Below, in pieces: positions 1 through 14,000 of a DNA stretch of 64,000 nt. Made by a program: the position numbers and the translations under genes. Under the pieces are notes generated by a model. It was given only the letters and a program-made list of their open reading frames with translations, ran no database searches and was not told the origin of the DNA. This DNA comes from Taxillus chinensis (lineage: Eukaryota > Streptophyta > Magnoliopsida > Santalales > Loranthaceae). Where the stretch lies: the NCBI GenBank assembly GCA_023512835.1, contig CM042087.1:50095265-50159264 (forward strand), written 5' to 3'. How positions within the stretch are numbered: the stretch's first letter is position 1; each line of letters starts with the position of its first letter.

Positions 1-3000
1 AGGATGGAGCGGCGGGGATGGGGGGAGGGGAGAGACAAAGAGAACAGGAGATGAGAGAGGAGAGAGAAAGACTAATAAAAATAATAAAATAAGATATAGA
101 TAATAATAGTAAATTTTCATAAAGAGTTACTGTAATAATTTTTATATATAAAGAGTAATGTGAAGAGCCTGGATCATATAGTTTTAAAATTTTGCTTTCT
201 ACATCTAAATAATACAAATTAAGAAGATGGAAGGGCATGGTTGTTGATAGTTATTTTTAAATATAAAAATTTTAAAATTTAAAATAATAAAAAATTATTT
301 TAATTTTCAAACAAAAATAACATTTGAAGAACTGTTATTATATTTTAATGACGAAAACAAAAAATCTAACTAATCATGCATTAATTGAGAAATCTCATTC
401 ATGCTACAACTTCCATTATAAAAAGCGGTGAATTTGAGTTTGGCTCAAATCCAAGCCTCAACGCTCAGGACCCGTATTGCGTAAGATAGTTATTAATCTT
501 GCATTCAACGATTGTCAATGGCAACGAACAGCAACCAACAGTCCGTAATTATGCAACTAAACAAATACAAATCAAGTGGCCATCAAATCTTCGCATAAAT
601 ATCAATTTCCTGGAGCTGTCTCGTATAATTGTCTATTGTTAGATTCGCATTCACATTAAACATTCATCACGTACGGAAGCCTTTGTTTTGAAAATAAAAT
701 CTGTATATCATCATCATCATCTTTTTCTTCTTCTTAGAATCGGGTTGAGTGAAGATTTGTGGTAGAAAAGAGGACAAGTGAGCTGGGTATATGAGCGCAA
801 CGTGGGGACTGGGGATCATAATGAACCCAACGGTTCGCTTTTAGTTGTTATGAGACTTAAGTTTGATGCGATCGTGGTCAGCAAACAAGACTCTTACTGG
901 TCCCTATCCGAGAGCTACTAGCCTTTCGCCAGTAATGCATAACACATGCATTACATATACTTGTAGGGGGAGTGATTAAAACATGCACCTTCGTGAAAGA
1001 ACCACATGCACGGTTAGTCAAGTAAACCTTATAAGAATTACAACCCTAAAACATACCCTGGACCCATGATTAATCCTACTGGCAGGCCGGCCCTAAACTT
1101 TTGCAGCAGGTGGCGGTGGATTGAGGCTTCTGATTTTTTGGGCCCTCAATTTTGTTTTGAGTACTCATCGGCCATCTTTCCAAACGGCAAAGGCTTCTCT
1201 GTCCAGTCCCAAACCCTCCCTCTCCAGCCTTTGCTCCGCCTCTGGCAGTCCAGCTCTCTAGCTACCTCCGGCTCTCCCCCTCTGGCTTTGTGCTCTGTCC
1301 TTGGCAAAGCGGCGAAGGCTCCCATTGGCCGCCGTCGTCCATCGCTCCTCCGGCTCTCCCTCGGCCAGTCAGCCGTCGTCCGTCTACGCAGCGTTGCCTC
1401 TCACCTCTGCGGCTCTCCCAGTCTGCCGTCTCCCGTCTGCGCCTAGCCGACAGCCGCAGGTACGCTATTAAACAATAAACCTTGAATATTGAATAGACTT
1501 AGCTTGAACATTGAATCATTGGTTTGATTTGAATATTGAACATTATTTGAACATTTTGTATCATTGGTTTCTGAAAATTAAGTTATTTTTTAATGTTGTC
1601 TTGGCAAAACATTGATTTTTTGTACTGATAAGTGTGTTTCATTAAATAAAATAAACTCAACGGAAACATAACATATTAAAATTAAATATAACTCCTACAA
1701 CACTAAATAACAATAAACTCAAATGACCTTGTTATATTTTTCCTAGTTGAGTTGCTATAACTCTTAAACTCAAGGGCAGTAAAAATTTAATGGTGGGAAT
1801 TGAAAGAGCACATCCTCTATGATGACATCAAACTAACAAAAATTTGTTCATATGCTTTATTTAAACAGCTTTGTTATGTTTTTCCTTATTGAGTTGATAT
1901 AAGTCTGGGCAGTAAATTCATTTCCTGTCCATATGGCCCCCATTCCACCCTCAGTACACTATAAGAATAAGCTACATTATAAATGTTTAGTTTGATTTAC
2001 TTGCTTTATCTCTTCATGTTTTATATATATATATACACATATATATCTTTCTGAAATGCTAAAATTAATGCTGTCTTCTCTTGGAGTTTGGCATGATGAT
2101 TTCATAAGTAGTTTTCTAGCCTGATCATCTGTAGTCTAATTTCTTTTTTGCCATGGTTTTACTTTTCTTAAATAATATGTATATTTAACTATTAAAAGAT
2201 AGAGTATACCAAAGTTCTATTTTTTAAACCAAAGTTAATCAAACGACGTTGTGACAATTTTGTCTTAAATTTATGTTTACTTTAATTTATAATTATTATC
2301 AAGAAATCTGACTCTATCTTGAACTGAAGTTATTCAAATGACATCGTTGTTGTTTTACATTAATTAATTTGTTTGCGCAATTATGCTTGTACGTAGCTGC
2401 CCTCATATGATGGGTGAATTGATTTACTTTTTTTTATTATTTCTTTTTTATAAGAGTTATTTAATTAAATCACAAATTAATAATATAGACATTTAACAAA
2501 AATAAGTGTGGTAATAATTTAGATGAGTGTGAATATTAATTGCTATCTTGGTGTTATGTGGTTACTATGTCATTGAGGGTTGTTCTGCCACTGTTCCTGT
2601 AAGTTTTTGCCAATTAACATTCCTTAGTTGGGGTTTTCTTAACACATGATCACAACATCTAAAGTGCGGTGTTTATAGCATTTAAAAAATAAAAAGGGAA
2701 TGGTGAGAAGAAAAAGGAAAACAACACGAAGCTTCCAACGAGCAGTAAAGAGAGCTATAACTTTATACAAGACAAAAGAGAAAAGAGAAAACACATAAAG
2801 GTGAGCTTTACCTTTTAATAACTACATGTGATAGAGGCCCAAGAGTTATTGTAACAGCAAAAGAGCCTTATTAGAGCTAGCATTGTTAATGTTTATTCTT
2901 GTCCCCAAAAAATGTATCCAATATGGTTCAGCTTCATTGAATAAAGTAGTTCTTGAGATATGGGGGCTTAAACCTTAATTTTCTCATGGTGAGAAAAAAA

Positions 3001-3200
3001 AAACAAGAAAAAATAATATGAAGTTTCCAACGAGTTGTAAATAAAGCTATTGTTATATTTAATTTTGTCTGAAATGAGTGTCATAACATTTGGCCTAAAC
3101 CAGATACATGTTTACTTGAGCTCCCAATTACTGGCCTATTTTGCTATAAATTATTATGGAGAATGAAATTTCCTTATTGACGTACTCGATCACATTTGAT
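1..3200. other. AT-rich intergenic DNA, no gene seen
   Basis: I see no coding region with recognisable homology. The stretch is AT-rich apart from a GA-rich first 75 bases and a GC- and CT-rich block at about 1,066-1,460 that ends in a donor-like CAG/GTACG at 1,458-1,465. That block looks like an untranslated exon of a decayed gene or transposon; the frames open across it are low-complexity Ser/Pro/Leu-rich and resemble no protein I know. Confidence 0.6.
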
Positions 3201-3312
3201 TCTAAAAGAATTTTAAAAAATGATGAAAACAACACTAACTCATGCAAAGTCAAACACAATTAATACAATTACAAAAATGTTATTTGCAACCGGCATCGCG
3301 TCTCCTTTGCAT

Positions 3313-3956
3313 AACCGGCTGATGTGGCTCATTCCAGCTCAACAAAAACACTTAAAACTTAATGTAAAAAGACTGAGATTAGAGAGAAAGAGAGCAGGGG
3401 AGGGATGGAGGAGGCTCGAGCCATGGATCTGGACGGGAAGAGGCAAAAATATGGCATAAATCTGGTTTTTAAGGCCATAGAGAGCTTTTTTTGGAAATCC
3501 AAAGGCGAAAAATTTCTTTCAGGATTTTGGCCGCGTAGCTCTCGTCGATATCTACAAATCAAAAAAATGGGCTTAAATCGGACCACCGTACGCAAAGTTA
3601 TGGCCATTTGAAGTTTTTGTCGAAAATTACAGTCAACAGAATCCAAAAACCTGTAGATTTAGCCTAGGAAAATATGATCGATGTCTGCTCGAGACCTGCT
3701 TGAGGCGAAGCTCGAGCACGCCTCGAGCAGATCTGCTGCAGCCTCTACTAGAGCAGATCTGCTCGAGTGCTTATGCTCGAGCCATTGCTCGAGGCATGCT
3801 CGAGCCTTGCCTCGAGCAGAGGTTCGAGCAGGCCCGAGCAGATATGCTCCAGCTCATGCTCGAATCTTTGCTCGAGGCAAGGCTCAAGCGATGATTTGGA
3901 AATGAGCCGAATCATGGAAAAAAATGCTGAGGTAACTTAATCCACATCAGCCGGAG
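3313..3956. repeat. inverted-repeat-bounded element carrying a GCTCGAGC minisatellite
   Basis: A perfect 13-base inverted repeat, CCGGCTGATGTGG at 3,316-3,328 and CCACATCAGCCGG at about 3,942-3,954, bounds roughly 640 bases. Inside are LTR-like sequence and the CTCGAG-rich block described separately. A related sequence near 17,109-17,190 has the two flanks joined directly, as an unfilled site would be. This may be an inserted element or part of a longer decayed LTR; I cannot assign a superfamily. Confidence 0.4.
3681..3895. repeat. GCTCGAGC palindrome-rich minisatellite
   Basis: Nine CTCGAG hexamers occur in about 215 bases, mostly inside GCTCGAGC or GCTCGAGG, separated by short spacers such as AGATCT and GGCAT. 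Because each unit is palindromic, both strands look alike and short open frames appear in several frames (Leu/Glu/Ala/Arg-rich); I regard these as by-products. Weaker relatives of the motif (CTCGAG, TGCTCGA, TTGAGCAAA) occur at about 16,440-16,620. Confidence 0.75.
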
Positions 3957-4202
3957 ATACAAAAGATGCCACAACATCAGTTATATCTAGCACTACTCAT
4001 ACAATTAACACCCTGTTCAATGCAACGGATACTCACCAATGTGAGTTTCTCCAAAGCATCTGCATATGAGTGTAGTCCTCAAGTAATCTCCAGTGTCATC
4101 CTCTAGTAGGGGTAAAATTGTAAAAGCAAATTTTAGAAAGGCTACGAACGCGGCCACATGTGAGGGGCATAAAAAACATAAGGGCATGATAGACGCTATG
4201 CG

Positions 4203-4640
4203 TTAGAGCGTGTTTGGTCGTGATACTCGTTTTTTGTTTTCTATATTAAAATATAGAAAATACCTATTTTTTTTGTTTGGTGCTTTTTTTTAAAAATTTT
4301 TGAAAATAAGTTGTCTTCAAATGCCAAAAAATGAAAACACATTATTGATGTTTTCGATTTTGTTTTTTCTGTTTCCATTTGTTTTCCGGTGACTCTGCCA
4401 CCGTCCTCCGCGCCCGCCGACGCAACCCCCCTGGCTCGCCCTCCCTACGCGCGACTCCCGCCCGCCTGCCCGCTGTGACCCTCCCCCCCTAGCGCGACGC
4501 CCACACAAGCTAACCCCCCCCCCCTTTTTGCACGAGTTTCTTCCCTCCCCCTCTTGCACAAGCTCCAGCACGAGCTTCCGACAAACAAAAAATAAAATTC
4601 AATAATAATTTTTAAAAATATTGAGTATTCGTTTTTGAAG
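4203..4640. mobile_element. possible MITE with GC-rich core
   Basis: An AT-rich arm starting GTGTTTGGTCGTGATACTCG and a right arm ending near GAGTATTCGTTTTTG are roughly inverted copies around a C-rich centre at 4,400-4,560. The plan, AT arms around a C-rich core, resembles the better-supported element at 49,291-50,071. No clear target duplication was found, so the call is tentative. Confidence 0.3.
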
Positions 4641-5417
4641 AAAGGAGAGGGAGGTCATGCCGCTAGGGTCCACCCGTAGCCTGCACTTCCACCTTCGCTC
4701 TCCCCTTTTTTCGGTTAGGATTGCTTTTATTCTTACCCTTTTGGCCCTGATTCCATGCATCCATATTCATCTTGTTTAATTAGTGTGGTCTGGCGAAGAA
4801 CGGCCACCGTCGAAGCCCTCTTGGCCTCTTCCTACATTCCTCCATTCCAGAACCTTTTACGTCCTCCCCAAAGGCTCCTGGTTTTCCCTCTCCCCGCACA
4901 CACCCCACCCACCTTCCACCCCCCCCCCCCCCGGGTCGTGGGGTTAGCTGAAGGATTTTTGGTCAGCCATCCTTTAGTCAACCAAACTTTTTAAGAGATT
5001 CCAGTGGCCTCTGAGATTTCGATCAACTAGTATTCTCAACCGTCCAACCTTCAACCTCCAGTGGCCTCTGAGATTCCACTATCTTGGTCGGTTAAGCTTT
5101 AATCAACTACATCCTTCGGTTGACCAGGGCTTTTGTTCTTCTATTCCATGTGATCTTTTGCTCCGAAGGGTTTTCATGAATATTACAAAACAATCCACAA
5201 ACTTCAACAATACTGCCAAAGGCTGTTATAATACAAAAGTAAAATGGGTAAAAATACATATAAATATTCCCGAACACACCCATAAACAGCCCTTAATTAA
5301 GGGTTATTTTGATCCCTAGCAAACCTGTCATAAAATTAACAACCATCATGCCCAGTCTATCTCGATGCAATACAAATATTACACCTTAGCCTATCAAAGT
5401 ATATTGGGAATCATGTC

Positions 5418-5903
5418 TAGCGGTATAAAACGTACTGGTCCAATCCAATCCATCACAGAGTATAGCTTAAACGAGTTAGGTTGTTTAGGTCCGCACTTTT
5501 AATAGACCAAAAACTAACTAGTCTGATATGCATGTGAACTAGACCAATCACCGATCTATATTTATGTATTTGTTTAAAATAAATATTATAAGTTATTTTT
5601 TTTAAATTTTAAATTTGAAAATCAATTTAAAAATTTATATTTCTAAACTTTAATTTTAAAATTAATAGATTTAGACTCTATATACTAATAACTATATAGG
5701 ATAGGTATAATTTTAAAAGAATTATTTATAAAAAAAAACCCAATCCGCATTCGCACAGATTTGATCCGTACAAACAAAACCTAAACAGACTGGTCCATTT
5801 AGGCCCTCTATTGAAATAGACCAAAACTTTTCTGATCCAACCCGCTCTGGTTCGCACAAACCATTGGTTAGTTTGCAGACCGACGATCTATTTTACACCC
5901 CTA
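5418..5903. mobile_element. hAT-type MITE (486 bp)
   Basis: The termini are TAGCGGTATAAAACG and, read inward from the right end, TAGGGGTGTAAAATAG, a degenerate TAGGGGTGTAAAA inverted repeat. The flanking octamers ATCATGTC (5,410-5,417) and ACTATGTC (5,904-5,911) match at 6 of 8 bases, as expected for an aged 8-bp hAT target duplication. Its right subterminal sequence GACGATCTATTTTACACC is shared with the element at 62,001-62,369, so the two belong to one family. It has no coding capacity. Confidence 0.75.
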
Positions 5904-5911
5904 ACTATGTC

Positions 5912-7847
5912 CCACAACAATACAATCCTCTAGTATTAGAGCCTTCAGCCTTATCAAAGCAATGACATCACAATCATCCAACATCAAGCTTAGCCTATCA
6001 AATCACAACTCTAGTACTCTAGCATTAAGTCGTAACCTGTTGAATATCCTGTCAATACTCCAGCATTAGGTCGTAGTCTATCAAAACATCCCTCTAGTAC
6101 TCGAGCATTAGAGGCTTTAAGCGCTACCTATCCAAATCAATCCACCACACAAATCACAACATCAATAGCTAGCAACAGTCACCAACACAAATACAAATAT
6201 GTAATTGTCTTCTCAAGCCAAAAATGTCTTTAATATCATATACAAACATAATATTGCAATTACAGTATCATAACATACCATTATATCACATATCATTGTC
6301 CATAGCATATTATGACAAAACAACATCAAACATCATCAAAACAATGCTATTACATTATCATAACAATCCAAGATACCTCAAAAGGGGGTAAAAATGGAGC
6401 AAATAGAAGAAATTGTCTCAAACAAACAGGGTTTGGCCACAACACTCGATTGTGTTCAGCAAACTATCATTAATTCTTGAGTTTTGCAGTTTTACGCATA
6501 ACAAACCCCATTTTACACCCCATACGCAATTTTCAACCAAAGCACCAAATTATGCAATTTCATAGCCGCATATAAATGAAACAAGCCTCAAAACAACATT
6601 AAAAACATAGATTAACCCAATTTGCATCAAAATACCTAAAATTCTAGGGTTCTTTACCAAGAACCACAATCAACCCAAAAATTTCAAATTCCAATCTCCA
6701 AAATTGATTCATTGGCACATTACCAACACAAACAAACTATGATCATCATTCTTAACACATATTTAACCTCAATTCACCCCTAAATTTCAAATTTCCAAAA
6801 TCTAGTATTCATATTAAATTTCCAAATTTCCTACAATTTAAGCATTATTGAATCCTTGAAATGATAGAGGGAAAGAATCACCTCTTTTATGGATTGGATG
6901 ATCAAAAATCCAAAAAATCAACTTCCCCTTCTTCCTCTTGCCTTCTCCTCAAGCACACACTACAAATGGACTAAATGAATTCTCCTTTCTCCCTCTCCCT
7001 CTCTTTCTACACACCAATTAGAGTATTTTTATTATTATTTTAATTATTCGTGTATTATTTTAACTCATATAATCACCAAAATATACAAAATAATCTTTCT
7101 AAGGTCTCAAATTCCAAATCATCCCTAATTACAATCAAAATACTAACATCAATAACTATATAACTATCTAGATATAACTATTATCAAATAGAAACTATCA
7201 CATGTGTTTACCCTAAAACACAGGCCTTTTCATTGTTCCTTTAGTTGCTTTATTTATGGAATGCCCTCTTTTTAAAGTTCTATTAGGTTCTTAGTAGTGT
7301 GACCTTTTCTTCTTTTATTTCACATAACTTTTCATCCCTTTAAGTATGAAACGCAAAACTTTGTATCATCCATTCCTATGTGGTTAAATTCTATCCAACA
7401 ACCAAAGGATTCAGAGCACGTCTTTTGTTATTTCCTATGTTTGAAGTGATTGTTAAGAGCTAGAACTATTAAGGGCATTTCATCCAACCTAAGCATCTGG
7501 ATAATTTAGAATGTGACATGAATATCTAAAAGCCCTAAAAAATGCATGGGAAAGAGGATCACATTAATCCTAAAAAAAGTGATCCAAAAATAAATTTACG
7601 CTAAAGTTTGTAAGTATGTATAACCAAAGATTTTACCTATTCAATAGTAAAATCATATAAATAAAGCAAAAATAACTCTCATATAAAGTACATAATAAAA
7701 ATATACAACCACATAATAAGTATCATGAGCAATGCCTAATCCAAAATTTCTGAAAACTATTCTAGTGAATCATCCTATGGTGAAAAAAAAAAACCTTACA
7801 ACAAATAACATGAGTGTTTTATATTATATATAAACAACACATCCCCC

Positions 7848-7878
<31 letters not shown>

Positions 7879-7990
7879 AAAAAAACACGTTGAGATTTCA
7901 AAGTATTTTGAGGGGGAAAACAGCTTTTTTTTAATCAACGAGGGACTCTCTGTTCATCATGGCTTGTGCATTCTGCACTTCTTGCACACG
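5912..7990. other. intergenic DNA, no gene seen; C26/A17 homopolymer at 7,843-7,885
   Basis: AT-rich sequence without recognisable coding potential. A run of 26 C followed directly by 17 A lies at 7,843-7,885, beyond the 3' end of the hydrolase gene; on that gene's strand it reads T17 then G26. Confidence 0.6.
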
Positions 7991-8008
7991 CTTCAAAATA
8001 TTAATGTC

Positions 8009-11000
8009 TTAAGAATTGGATTCAAAAACTTCGTGCAGGAACCCATAAAGTTCTTCCGCCACAACAGCAGGGTACTCCTCTTGTGGGAGAAGAGCCCCTG
8101 GTGCATCAACAAACTTGCTCACCCCTTTTGCTCCTCTGAGAGCTTCCATCTCGGCCCTCGACCTCTTGGGAGAGCAAGCAGTAGACACAACCAGAACTGG
8201 AATCTTCCCCTCCAAGCCAGCAAAGAGTTCAAGAAATTCTTCCCTCGAAGCAACTGGGTCGAGGAGACCCGTCAAGAAAGCAGCAGGCGCATAACGCGCG
8301 CCTTTGCGCTTTGTTAACAAGTATCTGCTCTGGATAATCCCTGGAGTGACATTTTCAGGATCAGCATAGACATGGGACTTGTACTGTGATTGAATTGCCT
8401 TTTCATTGCTCACAAGTACACTATACATCATCCAACCTACAGCAGGTGCCCTTAACGTGCCCCTTAACAGTCTATATCTGTTACAACACAAAATTTCATG
8501 AGACATTGAAAAGGTGGAATTCAGCAGAAAAATATTGCATTGTGACTATAGGTAAAACCCTGGGCTTGGAACTATAATTGATGGCCTAATAAAATGACAA
8601 TCATATGTGGGGTTGAAACGCATAAAAATAGCAACACGTATCTTTTAGCTACTCACTGCAGTAAAAAAAAAAAAAAAAACCTGAGTTGGGTTATGTGGAT
8701 GTCCAGTTTTGTCAACGCTGTTGAGACATTCATCTATTGAACTATGCCTGTCTGTTAGGTTGCCACAACACTTCAAATCTTAGGACTCTATAACATCAAT
8801 GAACTTACAAAAATGGGAAGAAAAAAAAACTTCTATATCGATAGGCTCTTATTCTTTGGTGCATGCATGCTACTTTATCATGTCTTTGTCTGTCAGGATC
8901 GAATTAAAATAAAATTGCATTACAAAAGCTACCCAGCCTGGAGGATGTGTTGCATTATCTCAGCCAGCTATAAATATTCCTGCATTAAATGAGGCTCTCT
9001 AGCTTGTGTTCCTAACAAGTGGAGCTTGCTAGCTCAAACCTTTCCAAACAAGTGTTGCAGTAAATGAAGCTGTCCTACACAGTAGAGGGCCCTATAGTGT
9101 ACTCCATGATCATATATCCTGAGCATATATTAACCCTTACAAAAGAGTTCGTACTTTACATGAAGAAAGGCATAAATGTTCAGACTTCAGACTTACCTTG
9201 TTTCCATGTTGGAATCTCGACCAAACACAATAGGGAGGGGGCCGGCCCATGTAGGTGCAACAGTAGCAATTGCAGATGGTTTAACTAAACCCCGGCTTGC
9301 GGCGCGGACTGCTAATGCAGCTGCATGACCTCCACCAAACACTACCAAATCTTTATCTGGCAGATTGATGGAAAATCATCAGAAAGAGAGGAAGTCACCA
9401 GAGTACGAGATAATAACTTTTGGCACTTGAGGGAGCTCTTAGCCTAATGACTTGAGGTACTGGGATCGACAACTCATTGGGAGAATGTGTAAAAGAGTGG
9501 ACACAGCCAGTAATAGAATCATGTTGCTAGAATTACGGGCAGAGATAATAATAAATAAATTTTGGCACTTGAGGGAGCTCTTAGCCTAATGACTTGAGGT
9601 GCTGGGAAGATCAACAAGTCATTGGGAGAATGTGTTAAAAAGTGGGCAAAGCCAGTACTAGAATTATGTTGCTATAAGATCATAAGCTTCCATAAGTTCT
9701 TCAGACAAAAAAACATTAGTACCAGTACTATGTTGCTGGTAGAGCACAAGTTTCCATAAAACACTTCAGAGAAGACAATATGGCCATGAGTTGACAACGG
9801 GCCCTAACAAGTTAGTTCCAGATAATTATTAAATGTCAACATTCTTGATGCATACTAAGGAAATATACCATCATTTAGTGTTATGAAATCTTGGTTTGCA
9901 TGAGTAGAAAAGTTTTAGGGATGCATCAAGTAGTAGCGACTCATTGATTGTATTTCGATCAGTAACACTAGATTCATATAGAAAGAGAAATATAATGTAT
10001 TATAAACCGGAAGCAACCGAAGGCCTGAAGCTATGAAAAAATAGTCTAGATGGCCGCTAAGATGGCCCCATGGTCTATGAAGTCATTCAAGCACCTAGGA
10101 CTAATCCTCCTACAAAACCTTATGCACGTTATTGTTAGAAAATTTCTAGTGTTTTTTTTCCCTATTTGGATGATACTATAGTATTTCTACACTGAAGCAA
10201 ACCATCAGGGCATCAATTAATTTAAATCATATCAAATCGAACCAAACCAACAAGCTATAATTCCAATAATATGAGATCAGTTATATGAACCAAATCAGAA
10301 GATTTATATTGAGATCTTTCTCATCTAAATAATCCTATCGGTCACTATTTTTTCTTCAAAATTTAGTAATTTCATATATTTGGTTATTACCTCCATCTAA
10401 GTTATTTTTATTTTCTTCTTAAATTTTTACCTTGTTTAATATTAATCTTCATCATCCTTCTAACAAGTTCATCCATTGGCTTATGTCATAAATCACCAAA
10501 CCAATAAAAGTGATTCTCACTCATCTTATTTTCAATCGTAACTACTCTAACGACACGAATATCCTTATTTCAAATATTTTTTATTCTAATCTTATCATAC
10601 ATCCATCTTTACATTCACATTTCAATAACATTAAGCTTCTATGTATATTGTTTCTTGTTAGCTCAACTTTATGTTTCATATAATAAAGATAATTTTACAG
10701 TTGTCCTATAAAACTTTGCTTTTAAAATCAGTGGCATATTACGATCACACTAAACTCTTGCTGTACTTCTTCACTTAAGCTACTTGACTTTAATCTTATA
10801 ATTGACATCACCATTAATTTCTTCGTTTCGCTAAATTATCAACTCTAGATATTTAAAACATTTTATGGTTGATATCTATTGGTCATCAAATGTAATAATA
10901 CTTTACTCGTTATTTCTCCGTTTCTTAAATTTATATTTCATATATTCAGTTTTCGATCTGCTTAATCTAAACCTTCGAGTCTCCAAACTTTATCTCCATA

Positions 11001-14000
11001 ATTCTAATTTTTTGTTAACATTTTCTTTAGTCTAATCGATCAAAATTCAAAATAATATCATCAACAAATAACATACACCACAATATATCCTCGCAAATAT
11101 TTTTGTTTATCTCATTCATTACTATTACAAAAAGAAAATGACTCAACATTGATCCTTGATGCATTCCTATTATAATTGAAAATTCATCCGTTGATTCACC
11201 ACTAGTTTTACAACTCCTTCAAACATATTCTTTATTAAACTCAAATACTACGTACTTTGTCATAAACTTTCTTTAAATCTATAAAAATTATATATAAATC
11301 ATTTTTGCCACTTTAAACTTCACAACAAGTCTTCATAATAGATGAATCGCTTCTATAGTAAATCTTTCAGGTATAAACTAAATTGATTTTTTGCAATTTT
11401 TTTCCTATAGGTAAAATTTGTATTGAAAAAAACAAGTACACAAAATATGCACAAAGGGCATAGAACAACCAACTCAAGAAGAGCAAAATATCAAAAATAC
11501 ATGAAAAGCAAAACCGGCCTGTAACGAACATCGAATCCCTTAGAGAACGAAACAAAAGAATTTTCATCCCCTCTACACTTGCAATTCTCAAAAGCCATGC
11601 ATTCCTCTTGCATCAAAGATACTAAATAGCACAACGAAGAATAGCCTTCCCAATCACAAAAAGCTGACCCACATTCCCATACCAGCAAAAGAAAACAGTT
11701 GAGAAGCTCTGCGACATCACCCAATAGAGCCCAAACAACCCTAAAACCAAATCCCATAGCACCTGAGCAAAAGATCAATGAAGAAAGAGATGGTCCACAA
11801 TCTCCCCCGCCGCATATAACACCAACTGACAACAGCCAATCCACGCCGTCTAACATTATCAATTGTCAAAATATTTCTTAACACTACAGTCCACACATAG
11901 AAAACCATCCTAGGAGGAACCAAAGTTTTCAAAATACTACACCACGCAGAGCAACTAGACCCAATAGAGATAAGCTAAGAATAATAAGACTTAAACCTGA
12001 ATCCCTTTAGAGCAATTAAGACGCTAACACATCTTATCCAACTCAATATTGATGGGCTAGATAAAATATAATAATTCAAAGAACAAAGGAAAATTTTTTA
12101 GCTCCAAATCCTGAGCTAGTCGAGAAAATAACAGCTCCCATTATAATGACAAACCTCGAGCAATAAGAAAATCAACTAATGGAGCATCAATAATACAGGC
12201 AAGACAATATAATTTTGGGTAATCCAACTTTAAGGGAATCTAAGCGCACCAAACATTATTCCAAAAATGAATGAAAAAATCATCCCCCACTACAAAAACC
12301 ATGTACTTGGAGAACGAACCCAATCCGCAGTGGACGTACTTCCATAAGCCAACACCATAAGGCCCTCTAGAGGATTTAAAAACCCTTCCACCAACAGAAG
12401 CACAATACTTTACCAAGATAATGTTCCACCAAAAGGCATCTCTCTCCAACTCGAACCTCCACAACCTCCCAAGAAAAGCTTCATTGAACCTTTGAATATT
12501 TTTAATAACAAGGCCTCCAAGGGATAAGGGTTTGCAAACCAAATCCCAATTAATCAAAGGAATCTTACGTAGTCTACTTTTCTATCTCATTTTTTTGTGA
12601 TAAGGATAGTGATAGGGTTGCAGGTTGGGCGGCTTAGAATGTGGAAGGAGAGGGATGAAATGGTTGTGGGACTGAAGTTGAAGAAGAAATGTAAGCACAT
12701 GGAAGATAGAATGAGGCCAACAAGTGTAAAGAAGCAAGAGAAGAATCTCCCATTGAGTATCAAACCCCATGAATGACTTGCCTCCCATATTGGTTGAATC
12801 TCAAAAACATATCCTTCCAACTAAACTCCACCATCCCTAATAAAGCCAACCACAAGATACCCAAAACCAAATCCGCACTATGCATGGCGACGTCAAGGCA
12901 GATTTGATTGCAATAGTGACACAAAAGAAGAGAACATCAAAGTGGGAAGCTTCAATTCGGTCACCAATTTAGTTTATATGAAATTGTGGGTGGATCCACT
13001 GTCCACCAAGATCACGACCATATGCCCAGCGATGGTTCCTTGCAGCCTCATGGTGGAAGGAATTCATGTTGTGCCCCGAGATATGGTGTAATTAAATTTT
13101 CATTTTACCATCTTCCATAACGGGTGATTCACCATTTTCCTCGTTGGGACGTTCGTCATCATTGTTGTCGGTGAACTCAAGGCTAGAGAAAGAAGGACCA
13201 CATTGATGTCCTGAATGAAACTTTTCCCCACAACGAAAGCAAAGCCCTCCAATTTTAATTCCTCCTTTAACCCTACAATGAAGGCACCAAGGAGGGCGTT
13301 CTTTGTCTAGTTAATAACCCTAGCCACTCATCTAGCAAACTCGAGACTATATTTTGCCATGGTGCCAACTTATTTGATGGAGTATAGAAATTCATCTGAA
13401 TTTTAGAATTCCAACGGACTATAACTTCTTGAAAAATTGGCACAAGATCCTCCCAACATAGGATTTCATGCTCTCTAGTGACCCACACATAGAGGTCAAG
13501 AGAGTCGCCTTCTAGATGCATTGTCATGACCTTAACCCTCTTGTCATCAAAAATATTTTTTTTAAACCCTCATATAAATCTCGATACATCCTGACTTGAG
13601 CCCCTTGTATAACTTTCTTGACGTCTTTCTTCACTAGTTTATACTTTTCAAAATTCATTGCATCTCTATGATGTAATAATTTTCTTGGTGAGACTTATAT
13701 AACACATCCATTTATTTGTAATAGTTTTCTTTATTTTCTAGTCCTACTATGATGTGTCCTTATCCATCCCACTATGATACCTAGTGGCACCCCACCTTTA
13801 AATCCCACTGTAATGCATTTATCCTAGTTACCTTTTTTAACTAGGGTAATGCATGTACCCTAACAAATAAAAGTTGTTCCACTGATGGCTTGGTAGGGTA
13901 ATGCATGTACCCTAACTAGAGTAATGCATTTAGGGCCTAGTTACCCTGCATTACCCTAGTTACCCTACATTGATGGTTTTATTTCCTACATGCATGTACC

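Noticed and set aside
1066..1478. 126-codon plus-strand open frame
   Set aside because: A low-complexity Ser/Leu/Pro/Arg product from a CT-rich block with a donor-like end; more likely an untranslated exon or transposon leader.
3681..3905. Overlapping open frames of 64 and 74 codons
   Set aside because: They come from the palindromic minisatellite, which is open in several frames at once; there is no sign of selection on any one frame.
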